From the IMG/VR virus record IMGVR_UViG_3300047554_000764, positions 1 through 57,139 of that record: a DNA stretch of 57,139 bases, one strand, 5' to 3'. The notes beneath the pieces are model-generated. The model had not been told where the DNA came from. It searched no databases and saw only the letters and a program-made list of their open reading frames with translations. Positions 8,676 to 15,119 of this stretch are shown one piece after another. Source of the DNA: a virus. Every line of letters starts with the position of its first letter. Position 1 is the first letter of the stretch. A program made the translations under genes and the position numbers.

Positions 8676-8749
8676 TGATCCCACTAGGATTTGAACCTAG
8701 AACCTACAGCTTAGAAGGCTGTTGCTCTATCCAATTGAGCTATGAGACC
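8676..8749 (-). tRNA. tRNA-Arg (TCT)
   Basis: A complete cloverleaf from 8749 to 8676. Acceptor GGTCTCA pairs with TGGGATC (two G-T wobbles), the D arm is canonical, anticodon stem ACAGC/GCTGT encloses CTTCTAA with anticodon TCT, and T stem CTAGG/CCTAG encloses TTCAAAT. It reads AGA/AGG codons, which are frequent in the phage genes here. CCA is not encoded. Confidence 0.95.
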
Positions 8750-9076
8750 TCATCGTTATTGATTTGATGTTCAGTGGGATTACTGAATACCCACAAGTCT
8801 AGGGCATGCCCCTTTTCACCCATAGTCCAAGTAAATGATCAGTTCACTTGTTAATGACTAGCTGGATTGACTACCAGCACCTGCTGCGGAGATCAGATAG
8901 TATATGTCTTCACAGGACCTCAGAGCTTATCAGTTACGCTACCTTTAAGATGAGTGGTTTTAACTCACATGCTTGACAGCGCCTCCCTCAAAACTTTGCA
9001 GAATTGGAAAAGCCACATTAACTCCTCTCAAGAGTTTGTTCTGTCACAAACACAAATCAAATGTCAAAGAACGATT
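8750..9076 (-). ncRNA. Structured non-coding stretch upstream of the tRNAs
   Basis: About 330 nt without an open frame of note, richer in GC than its surroundings. On the minus strand it can form several hairpins: GCTGG/CCAGC (8-nt loop), CAAGT/ACTTG, GTGGG/CCCAC with a T-arm-like loop, and the palindrome GGGCATGCCC. It lies between the 75-aa gene and tRNA-Arg and should be co-transcribed with both. It may be a non-coding RNA, decayed tRNA genes, or processing spacers. I could not match it to tmRNA, RNase P RNA or a group I intron. Confidence 0.35.
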
Positions 9077-9095
9077 CAAGTTTAGTTTAAACTTG
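9077..9095 (-). terminator. Hairpin after the 75-aa gene
   Basis: CAAGTTTA and TAAACTTG form a perfect 8-bp stem with a 3-nt loop, starting 15 nt after the stop codon at 9110. The following minus-strand bases are only weakly T-rich, so it may be a partial terminator or an RNA-processing site that sets expression of the tRNA and structural genes downstream. Confidence 0.4.
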
Positions 9096-9109
9096 TAACG
9101 TTTGGTTTT

Positions 9110-9337
9110 TTACTCTGAAGTCTCAGCTCCACCTGGTCCGTCAGTATTGGTGTTTTCTGCATTATCAGGAGTCGTCATGTTTGCAATCATGATTGTTGCC
9201 TGAATACGTTTAGCTTCTTCAGTTACAGCCTTTGCTTGTAACTCCGCCAGCTCAGCGCGAAGAGAAGCAAGTTCAATCTGGCTTTTATACCAGGCAATGA
9301 CTTCTTCTCTGGTTGGTTCTTTTTCTGTTGTTGCCAT
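9110..9337 (-). CDS. Small helical protein, first gene of the left arm
   Basis: 75 aa. It opens with TREEVIAWYKSQIELASLRAELAELQAKAV, a long amphipathic helix with coiled-coil spacing, and ends in a disordered Asn/Thr/Gly/acidic tail. Small proteins with the same TREE-(h)-AWY-QI-E-A-LRAEL pattern are familiar from crAss-like left arms, but the function is not known to me. It is the promoter-proximal gene, about 45 nt downstream of a good minus-strand promoter, so it should be strongly expressed with the virion genes. Confidence 0.72.
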   Translation of the reverse strand: MATTEKEPTREEVIAWYKSQIELASLRAELAELQAKAVTEEAKRIQATIMIANMTTPDNAENTNTDGPGGAETSE

Positions 9338-9381
9338 GTTATTTGGTTTAAGATTTTATAGTTTCACATGAAACCTCAATA

Positions 9382-9413
9382 CAAATATACTTCAAAAGTT
9401 TAAATTCTGCAAA
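9382..9413 (-). promoter_or_regulatory. Bacteroidota-type promoter for the left (structural) arm
   Basis: Read on the minus strand, TTTG at 9413-9410 is followed after 20 nt by TATATTTG at 9389-9382. This matches the Bacteroidota primary-sigma consensus TTTG-N19-21-TAnnTTTG exactly. Transcription would start near 9375, just upstream of the 75-aa gene. Confidence 0.65.
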
Positions 9414-9421
9414 TTTTTATT

Positions 9422-9429
9422 TACATTTG
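9422..9429 (+). promoter_or_regulatory. Possible rightward early promoter (-7 box)
   Basis: TACATTTG fits the TAnnTTTG -7 element and lies 27 nt before the preferred start of the thioesterase gene. No clear TTTG lies 19-21 bp upstream (only GTTTA at 9398-9402). Together with the opposing promoter it would make the switch point between the two arms. Confidence 0.45.
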
Positions 9430-9455
9430 TGAAGTTTAAATCTTTTTTATTACTA

Positions 9456-9866
9456 ATGCAAGGCATGACGCTTATAACAACACACCCTATTAAGAAATCT
9501 GACTTAGGATTTCATGGCAACCTTTTTGGTGGAAAACTACTGGCTTGGATGGACGCTGCAGCTGCAGGATTTGCCATGGAAGTATGTGACACACCGCGTA
9601 TGGTTACAGTTCTTATAGATAAATGTGTCTTTAAAAAGCCAGCAAAAGAAGGTCAATTAGTCAAGATTTATGGTAAAGTCATGCATGTGGGTAATACATC
9701 AATTACACTTTATATGGAAGCCAGGGCTCATAATGTGTATAGTGGAACACAAACTGTTGTTCTTCATACAAATATGAGATTTGTGAGGATAGATGAAGCA
9801 GGTGATCCATTACCAATAGGAGAAAGAACCAAAAAACAATATCCAAATGGAGAAAGCAATCTTTAA
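9456..9866 (+). CDS. Hotdog-fold acyl-CoA thioesterase (YciA/BACH type)
   Basis: 136 aa from the ATG at 9456 (the frame opens at a GTG at 9429 inside the promoter box, so ATG is preferred; 9465 is also possible). The core shows FHGNLFGGKLLAWMDAAAAG, the Asn-x-x-Gly-Gly-x-x-(x)4-Asp signature of YciA and brain acyl-CoA hydrolases, in which the aspartate is catalytic. Then come IDKCVFKKPAKEGQLV and KVMHVGNTSITL, the usual strand pair after the long helix. Such enzymes hydrolyse acyl-CoA to free acid and CoA in the cytoplasm. This is the first rightward gene and overlaps the next by 20 nt. A host-derived early metabolic gene is likely; the substrate is unknown. Confidence 0.8.
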   Translation: MQGMTLITTHPIKKSDLGFHGNLFGGKLLAWMDAAAAGFAMEVCDTPRMVTVLIDKCVFKKPAKEGQLVKIYGKVMHVGNTSITLYMEARAHNVYSGTQTVVLHTNMRFVRIDEAGDPLPIGERTKKQYPNGESNL

Positions 9867-10329
9867 ATTCAACGGTGGTCTGGGAGCCTTGTTGTGCTCT
9901 TCTTGTAGAACCATAATTAAAACTGGAGCAGATATGTCTCAGTTTGAAAAAGACGCGATGAAAGGCAAGCAAGTAATGCTTCCTAGATATTGCACAAAAT
10001 GTTTTGACAACCTTACAAAAGAATACACACAGTATCATCTTGTTAGAGTTAATGATGGTAAGATGTGGACAGCTGATCAACTTAAATGGGTCAAGTGGAA
10101 AAAGGATGGACGTTTTCACAAGCTTATGGCCAGACCAAACATTGGTTTATCTTGTATTGTAAATCCTCAGTATGGCGCTTCATTTACGTGGCTTACAACT
10201 ACAATAGAAAGTTTTGAAAGGATTTCTAAAAATGAGTTGCTTTTCAAGACCAAGAATTCAACATACATATTAAATAAAATTAAAGTCAAACTTTCTAAAG
10301 AAATAAAAGATGATCCATTCCAAGATTAA
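9847..10329 (+). CDS. Zinc-binding protein, unknown
   Basis: 160 aa. The N-terminal half carries CSSC (17-20) and CTKC (about 49-52), a likely four-cysteine zinc site framing a helix. The C-terminal half is basic with beta-strand character. It overlaps the thioesterase gene by 20 nt and the next membrane-protein gene by 20 nt. A nucleic-acid-binding early protein is plausible; no named family. The long C-terminal part could be a second domain. Confidence 0.68.
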   Translation: MEKAIFKFNGGLGALLCSSCRTIIKTGADMSQFEKDAMKGKQVMLPRYCTKCFDNLTKEYTQYHLVRVNDGKMWTADQLKWVKWKKDGRFHKLMARPNIGLSCIVNPQYGASFTWLTTTIESFERISKNELLFKTKNSTYILNKIKVKLSKEIKDDPFQD

Positions 10330-10576
10330 ACTATCATTGACAGGTATAGTTCAAGTTTATTTTGTTGCTGTCAACACATGCTTTTTAGCAAAAGAAATTT
10401 ATTTAGGTGTCATGTTCGCAGCATTTGCAATTTCCATGGTATGGTCTTATAACATAAAGAAGATTGTATTTGGTACTTTTTCTGATAGAGTATTCTATTC
10501 AATTGGTGCAACAATTGGAAGTTTACTTGGGTTATACACAAGTTCGTTTTTAATGAATTTTTTTAGTAACTTGTAG
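10310..10576 (+). CDS. Small inner-membrane protein
   Basis: 88 aa with three hydrophobic stretches (about 9-27, 29-44 and 61-82) separated by short basic loops. Overlaps the previous gene by 20 nt. Possibly an early membrane effector; no family recognised. Confidence 0.62.
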   Translation: MIHSKIKLSLTGIVQVYFVAVNTCFLAKEIYLGVMFAAFAISMVWSYNIKKIVFGTFSDRVFYSIGATIGSLLGLYTSSFLMNFFSNL

Positions 10577-10595
10577 TGTAACCAAAACTTAAAAT

Positions 10596-11243
10596 ATGAG
10601 AGAGCCTAACAGACCTAGGAAAAACGAAATCAAGTACAACATTGAACTTAACTCAGAACAAAAGGACGCAAAAAGGCTTATCATAGACAATCAAATTGTT
10701 ATCGTAACAGGAAGGGCAGGATCAGGAAAATCTTTGGTTTCTGCAATCACAGCATTAGACTTTTTATTCAAGAAGCAATGTGATAAAATCTATGTTACAC
10801 GTGCCACAATTGAAGTTGGTAATTCTTTAGGATTTTTACCTGGTTCTCTTGACGAGAAATTTAATCCTTATCTTGAAGCTTTCATGGAAAATCTTACTAA
10901 GTGTTATGACACTGTGAAGATTGGAGACATGATTAAAGACCAAAAGATTGTTGCTTATCCTGTACAGTTCATTAGAGGAAAAACAATTGACGATGTACTT
11001 GTTGTAGAAGAAGCACAAAACTTATCTAAAGCACAGATGTTGGCTATTCTGACAAGGCTGGGTAAACATGGTAAGATCATTATCAATGGTGACAATGAGC
11101 AAAAAGACATCAGAGATGAATACAACGGTCTTAGTTATGCTATTGAACTCAGTAAGAAGATTGATGAGATCAAATGGATCAAGCTCAAAGAGAATCACAG
11201 AAGCGATGTGGTTGGTAAAATATTAGATTACGAATATAATTAA
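10596..11243 (+). CDS. phoH: PhoH-like ATPase
   Basis: 215 aa, the compact phage PhoH form without an RNA-binding extension. Q motif-like LNSEQKDA (18-25), Walker A GRAGSGKS (39-46), and the PhoH hallmark ATIEVGNSLGFLPGSLDEKFNPY, of which GFLPG contacts substrate. Walker B with VVEEAQN follows at about 133-140, then a Ser/Asn-Gly-Asp sensor (INGDNEQKD) and arginine in KENHRSD. PhoH proteins are P-loop ATPases related to SF1 helicases and very common in phages. Their exact phage role (RNA metabolism or phosphate stress) is unsettled. It stands 20 nt after the membrane protein in the early operon. Confidence 0.93.
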   Translation: MREPNRPRKNEIKYNIELNSEQKDAKRLIIDNQIVIVTGRAGSGKSLVSAITALDFLFKKQCDKIYVTRATIEVGNSLGFLPGSLDEKFNPYLEAFMENLTKCYDTVKIGDMIKDQKIVAYPVQFIRGKTIDDVLVVEEAQNLSKAQMLAILTRLGKHGKIIINGDNEQKDIRDEYNGLSYAIELSKKIDEIKWIKLKENHRSDVVGKILDYEYN

Positions 11244-11249
11244 AGCACT

Positions 11250-11453
11250 ATGTATATAAATAATCAATTTGAACTTGGCACAATCATCTATCTAAAGACA
11301 GACCTAGAGCAATTGCCAAGAATAATCACAGGTATTCAAGTATGCGCTGATGGTGGCATGCTATACAAATGTGCTCAAGGTCAGGACGTAGATTGGCACT
11401 ATGAAGTAGAACTATCTGATCACCCAGACATACTCCTTAAAACTTCTAACTAA
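11250..11453 (+). CDS. Small beta-rich hypothetical protein
   Basis: 67 aa, predicted small beta barrel (alternating short hydrophobic strands, TGIQVCADGGMLYKC), acidic. It follows phoH by 6 nt and ends at a strong terminator, so it closes the first early operon. No family recognised. Confidence 0.65.
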   Translation: MYINNQFELGTIIYLKTDLEQLPRIITGIQVCADGGMLYKCAQGQDVDWHYEVELSDHPDILLKTSN

Positions 11454-11487
11454 AAAGAAACCCAGGCTTTTGACCTGGGTTTTTTAT
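11453..11487. terminator. Bidirectional rho-independent terminator
   Basis: AACCCAGG and CCTGGGTT form an 8-bp stem with a 7-nt loop. T6 follows on the plus side and an A-rich stretch precedes it, so it can stop both the phoH operon and the leftward gene at 11505-11906. Confidence 0.85.
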
Positions 11488-11504
11488 TGGGTGTATTTTT
11501 TCTT

Positions 11505-11906
11505 TTAGTCTAATGTCAAGATCAACCATGCAGATGCGATCTTTCCAATGTAACTTTTTACAAGATGCAACTCGTTATTCACAAGCTTAAACTCTCCAAT
11601 GTGAGAGGCAACCTTGTTTACACTTTCTAATAACGTTTTTGCGGTAAGGCGTTCTCCAGTATACACCCATCCAATAACAACCTCATGATTCCAAGGACTG
11701 TCATTGTCAATTGTAAACTGAAGCTTCCATGAATCTACATCTGCAAACTCAGTGTAGTTTTCATTTGTGTAGGCTGTTGATAATAAAACGTTAAGTTCTT
11801 TTGCAGGAATAACAGGTACTGTCTTTCCACCTCTAGGTTTTGCTCCTTGAATAGGACTGCCTAATACAGGCTTGCCATTTTTTGTGAATGCATAATAATT
11901 TGCCAT
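11505..11906 (-). CDS. Hypothetical protein, isolated leftward gene
   Basis: 133 aa, mostly beta-strand (FTKNGKPVLGSP, WKLQFTIDN, EVVIGWVYTGE), with an N-terminal proline/glycine-rich segment and no signal peptide or cysteine motif. It lies alone on the minus strand between two rightward blocks, reading into the bidirectional terminator. Upstream is a 250-nt region with nested inverted repeats. No family recognised. The clean flanks make it a self-contained unit, perhaps regulated separately. Confidence 0.68.
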   Translation of the reverse strand: MANYYAFTKNGKPVLGSPIQGAKPRGGKTVPVIPAKELNVLLSTAYTNENYTEFADVDSWKLQFTIDNDSPWNHEVVIGWVYTGERLTAKTLLESVNKVASHIGEFKLVNNELHLVKSYIGKIASAWLILTLD

Positions 11907-11928
11907 AGTAGTATATTGTTTAAGTTGA

Positions 11929-11996
11929 ATGATCTATAATACAATATACAATTTAAAGCTCACATTTGTCACAATTATAGATCATATTTGTGACAA
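11929..11996. repeat. Nested inverted repeats in a divergent intergenic region
   Basis: Two interlocked perfect inverted repeats: ATGATCTATAAT (11929-11940) with ATTATAGATCAT (11974-11985), and TTGTCACAA (11966-11974) with TTGTGACAA (11988-11996). They sit just upstream of the leftward gene. They could be paired operators for a dimeric regulator or part of an origin. Confidence 0.6.
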
Positions 11997-12039
11997 AATG
12001 AATTATAAAGGGTTTGCGCTTGAGCTATAACTGTGGCTA

Positions 12040-12135
12040 CTGGAACTAGCCCCCTACTGTGTGTTAGAGAGGGTGTACCCCCTGCCCACACCATCCCCCG
12101 CCACACAACGCAACACCTATACCCCCAGGAGAACC
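12040..12135. other. GC-rich, C-run island in an AT-rich genome
   Basis: About 95 nt with repeated C runs on the plus strand (four of five or more C) and only short blocks of A/T. Read on the other strand it is a G-run sequence able to form a G-quadruplex. Its reading frames look non-coding (Trp/Cys/Arg-rich). Neighbours are about two-thirds A+T. Confidence 0.6.
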
Positions 12136-12154
12136 AGCACAAAAAAGTTAGCTT

Positions 12155-12256
12155 ATGTATCATTGGTATTTAATTTCTGGACATCAAGTACTTGCTAAGT
12201 CTCTGCGTGAAGCATACAAATACTTCATGGAGTACTGCAAGGAAGACAGACACTGA
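12155..12256 (+). CDS. Very small hypothetical protein
   Basis: 33 aa: an ATG at 12155, TGA at 12254-12256, with a Tyr/Trp-rich start (MYHWYLISG) and a charged C-terminal helix. It is followed 24 nt later by a clear terminator, which supports a real transcript. Too short to classify. Confidence 0.45.
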   Translation: MYHWYLISGHQVLAKSLREAYKYFMEYCKEDRH

Positions 12257-12280
12257 GAAGTGTCACCAGAGCAGAACCTG

Positions 12281-12314
12281 ACACAGAGATGTTCTAAGAA
12301 TGTCTCTGTGTTTA
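12281..12314 (+). terminator. Rho-independent terminator
   Basis: ACACAGAGA and TCTCTGTGT form a perfect 9-bp stem with a 13-nt loop, followed by TTTATTAT. It closes the small gene upstream. Confidence 0.7.
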
Positions 12315-12338
12315 TTATGTATATAAGCCTCAAGTACG

Positions 12339-12391
12339 CAACAACTTAACCCCTTAACATATCAATTATTAATCCTCTTAAATTAAAAATC
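12339..12391 (+). repeat. Leader repeat, copy 1
   Basis: An A/T-rich leader beginning CAACAACTTAA and ending AAAAATCATG, directly before the 75-aa membrane gene. The same leader recurs at 12635-12684 and in weaker form before the gene at 13379, so the three genes share a 5' untranslated element, likely an unstructured Bacteroidota-type ribosome-loading region. Confidence 0.6.
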
Positions 12392-12619
12392 ATGAGACAT
12401 CTTAAAAGAATGGTACTACCTGTACAAATCATTGCTTTATTCACATTGCCAATGATTATGATTACAATCATCACAGCTACATTAGCTACATGCTTGTCAT
12501 TATTAACGCCTTTGACGTTTACAGACGTCACGTCATCTACGCCTATGTGGGTGTTTAATTTCTTCAGTGGAATTGCATTCTTCATTGCAGTAGGTCAATG
12601 GATGTGGGAAGAGAAATAA
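12392..12619 (+). CDS. Two-pass membrane protein
   Basis: 75 aa. Two hydrophobic helices (about 8-36 and 50-68) with a basic N-terminus (MRHLKR) and an acidic C-terminus (WMWEEK), so both ends should face the cytoplasm. It begins at the end of a repeated leader and is followed by the tandem paralogue genes. Holin-like in size, but its early location argues against a lysis role. No family recognised. Confidence 0.62.
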   Translation: MRHLKRMVLPVQIIALFTLPMIMITIITATLATCLSLLTPLTFTDVTSSTPMWVFNFFSGIAFFIAVGQWMWEEK

Positions 12620-12634
12620 TCTTCCTGCATCCTT

Positions 12635-12684
12635 CAACAACTTAAATCCTTTAATAAATCAATAACAATTTAAAATCAAAAATC
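12635..12684 (+). repeat. Leader repeat, copy 2
   Basis: Begins CAACAACTTAA like copy 1 and runs through TTTAATAAATCAAT to AAAAATCATG at the start of the first paralogue gene. A weaker third copy (CAACAACACCTAAACCC onwards) lies at 13324-13378. Confidence 0.6.
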
Positions 12685-13176
12685 ATGAACAAAGTACAAA
12701 TCAAACCAACAGAAACAGGAGCTTTAATCTCTACTTACAAGAACAATCCAGCTTACGGCTATGTAACTCTTCAGTCTGAAGAAATGAGCGTTGAAGGTGG
12801 CTGGGTACGCAACTCAGTACGCACAGCTTTACTACGTGCTGAAACTGCATTACTTGAAAAGTTCGTTCAAGCTTATGGTAAATCTGGCGCTATACCTGGA
12901 CGCATTGTTGTACGTGAATTTGCTGAGTCTCAATTGCCTGAGAACTTCCAATCACGCTTAAACAAGAACCTTGAGTATGAAGATGCTATTGCACCTTTCA
13001 TCAAGCGTGCTGGTAAAGACGGCATTGAGCTAACTCTTGGTGGTGAGCGTATCTTGCGCTTTACTGACTTTGATGCATCTGGCGCTGAGCAAGACATCCG
13101 TGTTGCACATGATAACGTTACTGCTGTAGCTGAGTCTCGCAACGTAAATGCTAATAGCGCTGCATTTCCTGCATAA
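12685..13176 (+). CDS. Tandem paralogue 1, unknown function
   Basis: 163 aa, a soluble alpha/beta protein sharing length and overall sequence with the next gene (NNPxYGYVxLQ, GGWxRxSxRxxLLRA, YEDAIAPFxKRAGxDGIELTxGGERILRF, VxHDNVTAVxES). Codon choice is unlike most of the window, with more GC-ending codons and CGC/CGT arginine, as expected of a highly expressed gene. It has its own leader and terminator. Position among early genes and likely high expression suggest an abundant nucleic-acid-binding or host-takeover protein, but no motif proves this. Confidence 0.8.
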   Translation: MNKVQIKPTETGALISTYKNNPAYGYVTLQSEEMSVEGGWVRNSVRTALLRAETALLEKFVQAYGKSGAIPGRIVVREFAESQLPENFQSRLNKNLEYEDAIAPFIKRAGKDGIELTLGGERILRFTDFDASGAEQDIRVAHDNVTAVAESRNVNANSAAFPA

Positions 13177-13188
13177 CTAAACCAAAGA

Positions 13189-13226
13189 CTGCTGGCTGGG
13201 GATAATCTCCTCAGCCACAGTTTTTT
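13189..13226 (+). terminator. Rho-independent terminator
   Basis: TGGCTG and CAGCCA, extended by GGGA/TCTCC with a small bulge, form a GC-rich stem followed by T6. It ends the first paralogue transcript. Confidence 0.85.
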
Positions 13227-13378
13227 CCAAATAAACAAGTTGGGGAGGTTATAAAACACGTACACAAAATGAACAAGTACAGTTTTTTCTCAACCTTTCT
13301 AACACCTGAATTATCCCTTTCTACAACAACACCTAAACCCCCAAATCAATTTAGTATTAACAATTAAAAATTTGAATT

Positions 13379-13870
13379 ATGTCTCAAGTACAAATCGTTC
13401 CTAACTCAAAGACAGGTAGTGTGATTACTGCCTATCAGAACAACGCTGAATATGGTTATGTTCAGCTTCAACAAACTGCAATCACTGTTGACGGTGGTTG
13501 GATTAGAGAGAGCAAGCGCTCTACTCTATTGCGCGCAAAAATGGACTTGTTAACCAAGTTTGTTAGCGCTCACAAAAGTCTTCAATTGCCAGGTGCAATT
13601 GTAGTAAAAGAATATCTTGAGTCTGAAGTGCCTGAAGATATTGCTGCAAAGTTCTTCAACAAAGAATTAAGTTATGAAGATGCAATTGCTCCTTACGTGA
13701 AACGTGCAGGTGCAGATGGTATTGAATTAACTTATGGTGGAGAACGCATTTTGCGCTTCACAAGTTACGATGCAAGTGGTACTGACACTGATGTTAAAGT
13801 GTCTCACGACAATGTAACTGCTGTAGTAGAGAGTAAAGTACAATCTACTAGCAGCGCAATGCTTGGATAA
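13379..13870 (+). CDS. Tandem paralogue 2, unknown function
   Basis: 163 aa, exactly the same length as the gene at 12685 and clearly homologous along its whole length (by eye roughly half of positions identical, highest in the block YEDAIAPYVKRAGADGIEL and the following GGERILRF). The N-terminal 20 residues and C-terminal tail diverge most. It has its own leader and a strong terminator, so the two copies can be expressed independently. Retention of both suggests dosage or split function, for example hetero-oligomers. Confidence 0.8.
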   Translation: MSQVQIVPNSKTGSVITAYQNNAEYGYVQLQQTAITVDGGWIRESKRSTLLRAKMDLLTKFVSAHKSLQLPGAIVVKEYLESEVPEDIAAKFFNKELSYEDAIAPYVKRAGADGIELTYGGERILRFTSYDASGTDTDVKVSHDNVTAVVESKVQSTSSAMLG

Positions 13871-13887
13871 ATGATCTAATTGTAGTT

Positions 13888-13927
13888 GATACAGGGTGAA
13901 ATTCCCTGTATCTTCTGCAGTTTTTTC
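13888..13927 (+). terminator. Rho-independent terminator
   Basis: GATACAGGG and CCCTGTATC form a perfect 9-bp stem with a 7-nt loop; T6 follows at 13922. Ends the second paralogue transcript. Confidence 0.85.
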
Positions 13928-14020
13928 TCAAGCATAAGGGATAAACAAAGGTGTTTAATGACAAACAATCAAGATCAAAACAAATCTGCAAAGATAACTG
14001 CTTGATTAATAATTAATTGT

Positions 14021-14056
14021 GTGCGAGAGAGTGGATGACAGATCCACCTCTCCACA
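14021..14056. other. Hairpin in a gene-free stretch
   Basis: GAGA-GTGGAT and ATCCAC-c-TCTC form a stem with a 5-nt loop. It lies in a 265-nt stretch (13871-14135) that otherwise holds only the terminator above and no convincing gene. Perhaps the leader of the small membrane gene at 14136, or a second terminator. Confidence 0.4.
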
Positions 14057-14135
14057 TATATTAGTCCAAAAAAATTCTCAGAAAGTGTCCTCAGATGTGA
14101 CACTAGATAGCTATAATCCTTAAATACACGTGATT

Positions 14136-14258
14136 ATGTCAAAGTCAGAAAAGATTAAAGTTGGCACTGTTGTGCTATTCATTGTTATTGTCATAGGATT
14201 AGTTATATACAACTCTATAGTGTATGGTATAGCTAGATATCCTTATGATGGTATGTAA
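14136..14258 (+). CDS. Single-pass small membrane protein
   Basis: 40 aa: a short basic N-terminus (MSKSEKIK), one strongly hydrophobic helix (about 9-25) and a tyrosine-containing tail. Too short for family assignment. It lies between a hairpin and the lipoprotein gene and could belong to a small membrane-active set with 12392 and 14346. Confidence 0.5.
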   Translation: MSKSEKIKVGTVVLFIVIVIGLVIYNSIVYGIARYPYDGM

Positions 14259-14345
14259 GCTTATTACTCTCTATAGTAGTTTCTTTATCTCTTCCTATAG
14301 TATAAGAGCATCCGCAATCTGTATAAACCCCAAAATCAGTATAAT

Positions 14346-14498
14346 ATGAAAAAGTTAGTTGCCCTATTCACCCTAGCAGTTCTTATTACTTCTTGTCGTG
14401 GTACAAAGTATGTGACCTGTGATGCATATAAAACTCATTACCCTAAACTTAAAGCTGAAAAGCATAAACACCATAATCTTTGTGATGCATATAACTAA
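14346..14498 (+). CDS. Small lipoprotein
   Basis: 50 aa. MKKLVALFTLAVLITSC is a textbook type II signal peptide with lipobox LITSC and the lipidated cysteine at 17. The mature part is 34 residues, His/Lys-rich, and contains two CDAY motifs. After lipidation it would sit in the inner or outer membrane. The last 14 nt overlap the HNH gene. Phage lipoproteins of this size often act in superinfection exclusion or as outer spanins; here the early context favours exclusion, but this is inference. Confidence 0.6.
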   Translation: MKKLVALFTLAVLITSCRGTKYVTCDAYKTHYPKLKAEKHKHHNLCDAYN

Positions 14499-14934
14499 AC
14501 TTACAATTGAACTTGTTCCTAAGACTTCTTGGTATAGTAATGTAAGGTCCAATGTCTCTAAAGCTGAGTGGGACCGTATACGCAAGAAGTCTTATGAGAA
14601 CGCTAATCACGTTTGTGAAGTATGTGGTGACGTTGGTACTAACCAAGGTTACAGACATAAACTAGAATGCCATGAGATTTGGCATTATGATGATGAAGCA
14701 CTTACTCAAACTCTAACAGGTCTTATTAGTCTTTGTCCTTATTGTCATTTAGTCAAGCATCCAGGATTAGCTCAAATGAATGGTAAGTTGGGTATAGTAC
14801 TTAAACAACTTCAAAGAGTCAACCAAATCTCTGTTGAAGAAGCAGGTGCTATGCTTAATGAAGCATTTGAAATATGGAGAAATCGTTCCAAAAACAACTA
14901 TACTCTTGACATATCCTTTTTAGATAACTATTAA
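14485..14934 (+). CDS. HNH-type nuclease-like protein
   Basis: 149 aa from the ATG at 14485, which overlaps the lipoprotein stop by 14 nt; the frame extends upstream to 14419 but only as a shadow of the lipoprotein. Metal and catalytic residues: CEVC (C44, C47), ECHEIWHYD (H63 and neighbours), CPYCH (C84, C87, H88) and H92. This is the arrangement of small phage HNH proteins with two CxxC zinc knuckles around a His-Glu core. It may be a free-standing homing endonuclease or a nickase in recombination. A C-terminal ~50-residue helical extension follows the core. Confidence 0.75.
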   Translation: MHITKLTIELVPKTSWYSNVRSNVSKAEWDRIRKKSYENANHVCEVCGDVGTNQGYRHKLECHEIWHYDDEALTQTLTGLISLCPYCHLVKHPGLAQMNGKLGIVLKQLQRVNQISVEEAGAMLNEAFEIWRNRSKNNYTLDISFLDNY

Positions 14935-14944
14935 AACTTAAAGT

Positions 14945-15115
14945 ATGGAAGCAATGAGTTCTTTCCCTATTCAGGTAACTATGCCTGATGGTCAAGTACA
15001 CAAACAATCTGTTTATGCTTGTACCAAGTGGCACGCTATTGAGCTTCTATACTCAAGAATGTGTCAGTACCAAAATGACCGTTCTAAGTATATATTTGTA
15101 CGTAGAAAGAAATGA
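14945..15115 (+). CDS. Small hypothetical protein
   Basis: 56 aa from ATG 14945 to TGA 15113-15115, 10 nt after the HNH gene and 4 nt before tRNA-Leu. Compact, with two beta-like segments (FPIQVTMPDG, SKYIFVRRKK) around a helix (WHAIELLYSRMCQ). No family recognised. The close fit between two sure features supports it. Confidence 0.55.
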   Translation: MEAMSSFPIQVTMPDGQVHKQSVYACTKWHAIELLYSRMCQYQNDRSKYIFVRRKK

Positions 15116-15119
15116 TCCA

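Noticed and set aside
8750-9076. tmRNA or RNase P RNA
   Set aside because: Lacks an Ala-tRNA-like end with a tag frame, and lacks the conserved GAGGAAAGTC-type core.
11975-12163. Minus-strand frame through the GC-rich island
   Set aside because: Composition is Trp/Cys/Arg/Gly-rich, caused by C-runs, with no leader or protein-like pattern.
12346-12585. Minus-strand 79-codon frame
   Set aside because: Shadow of the two-helix membrane gene on the plus strand, which has the repeated leader.
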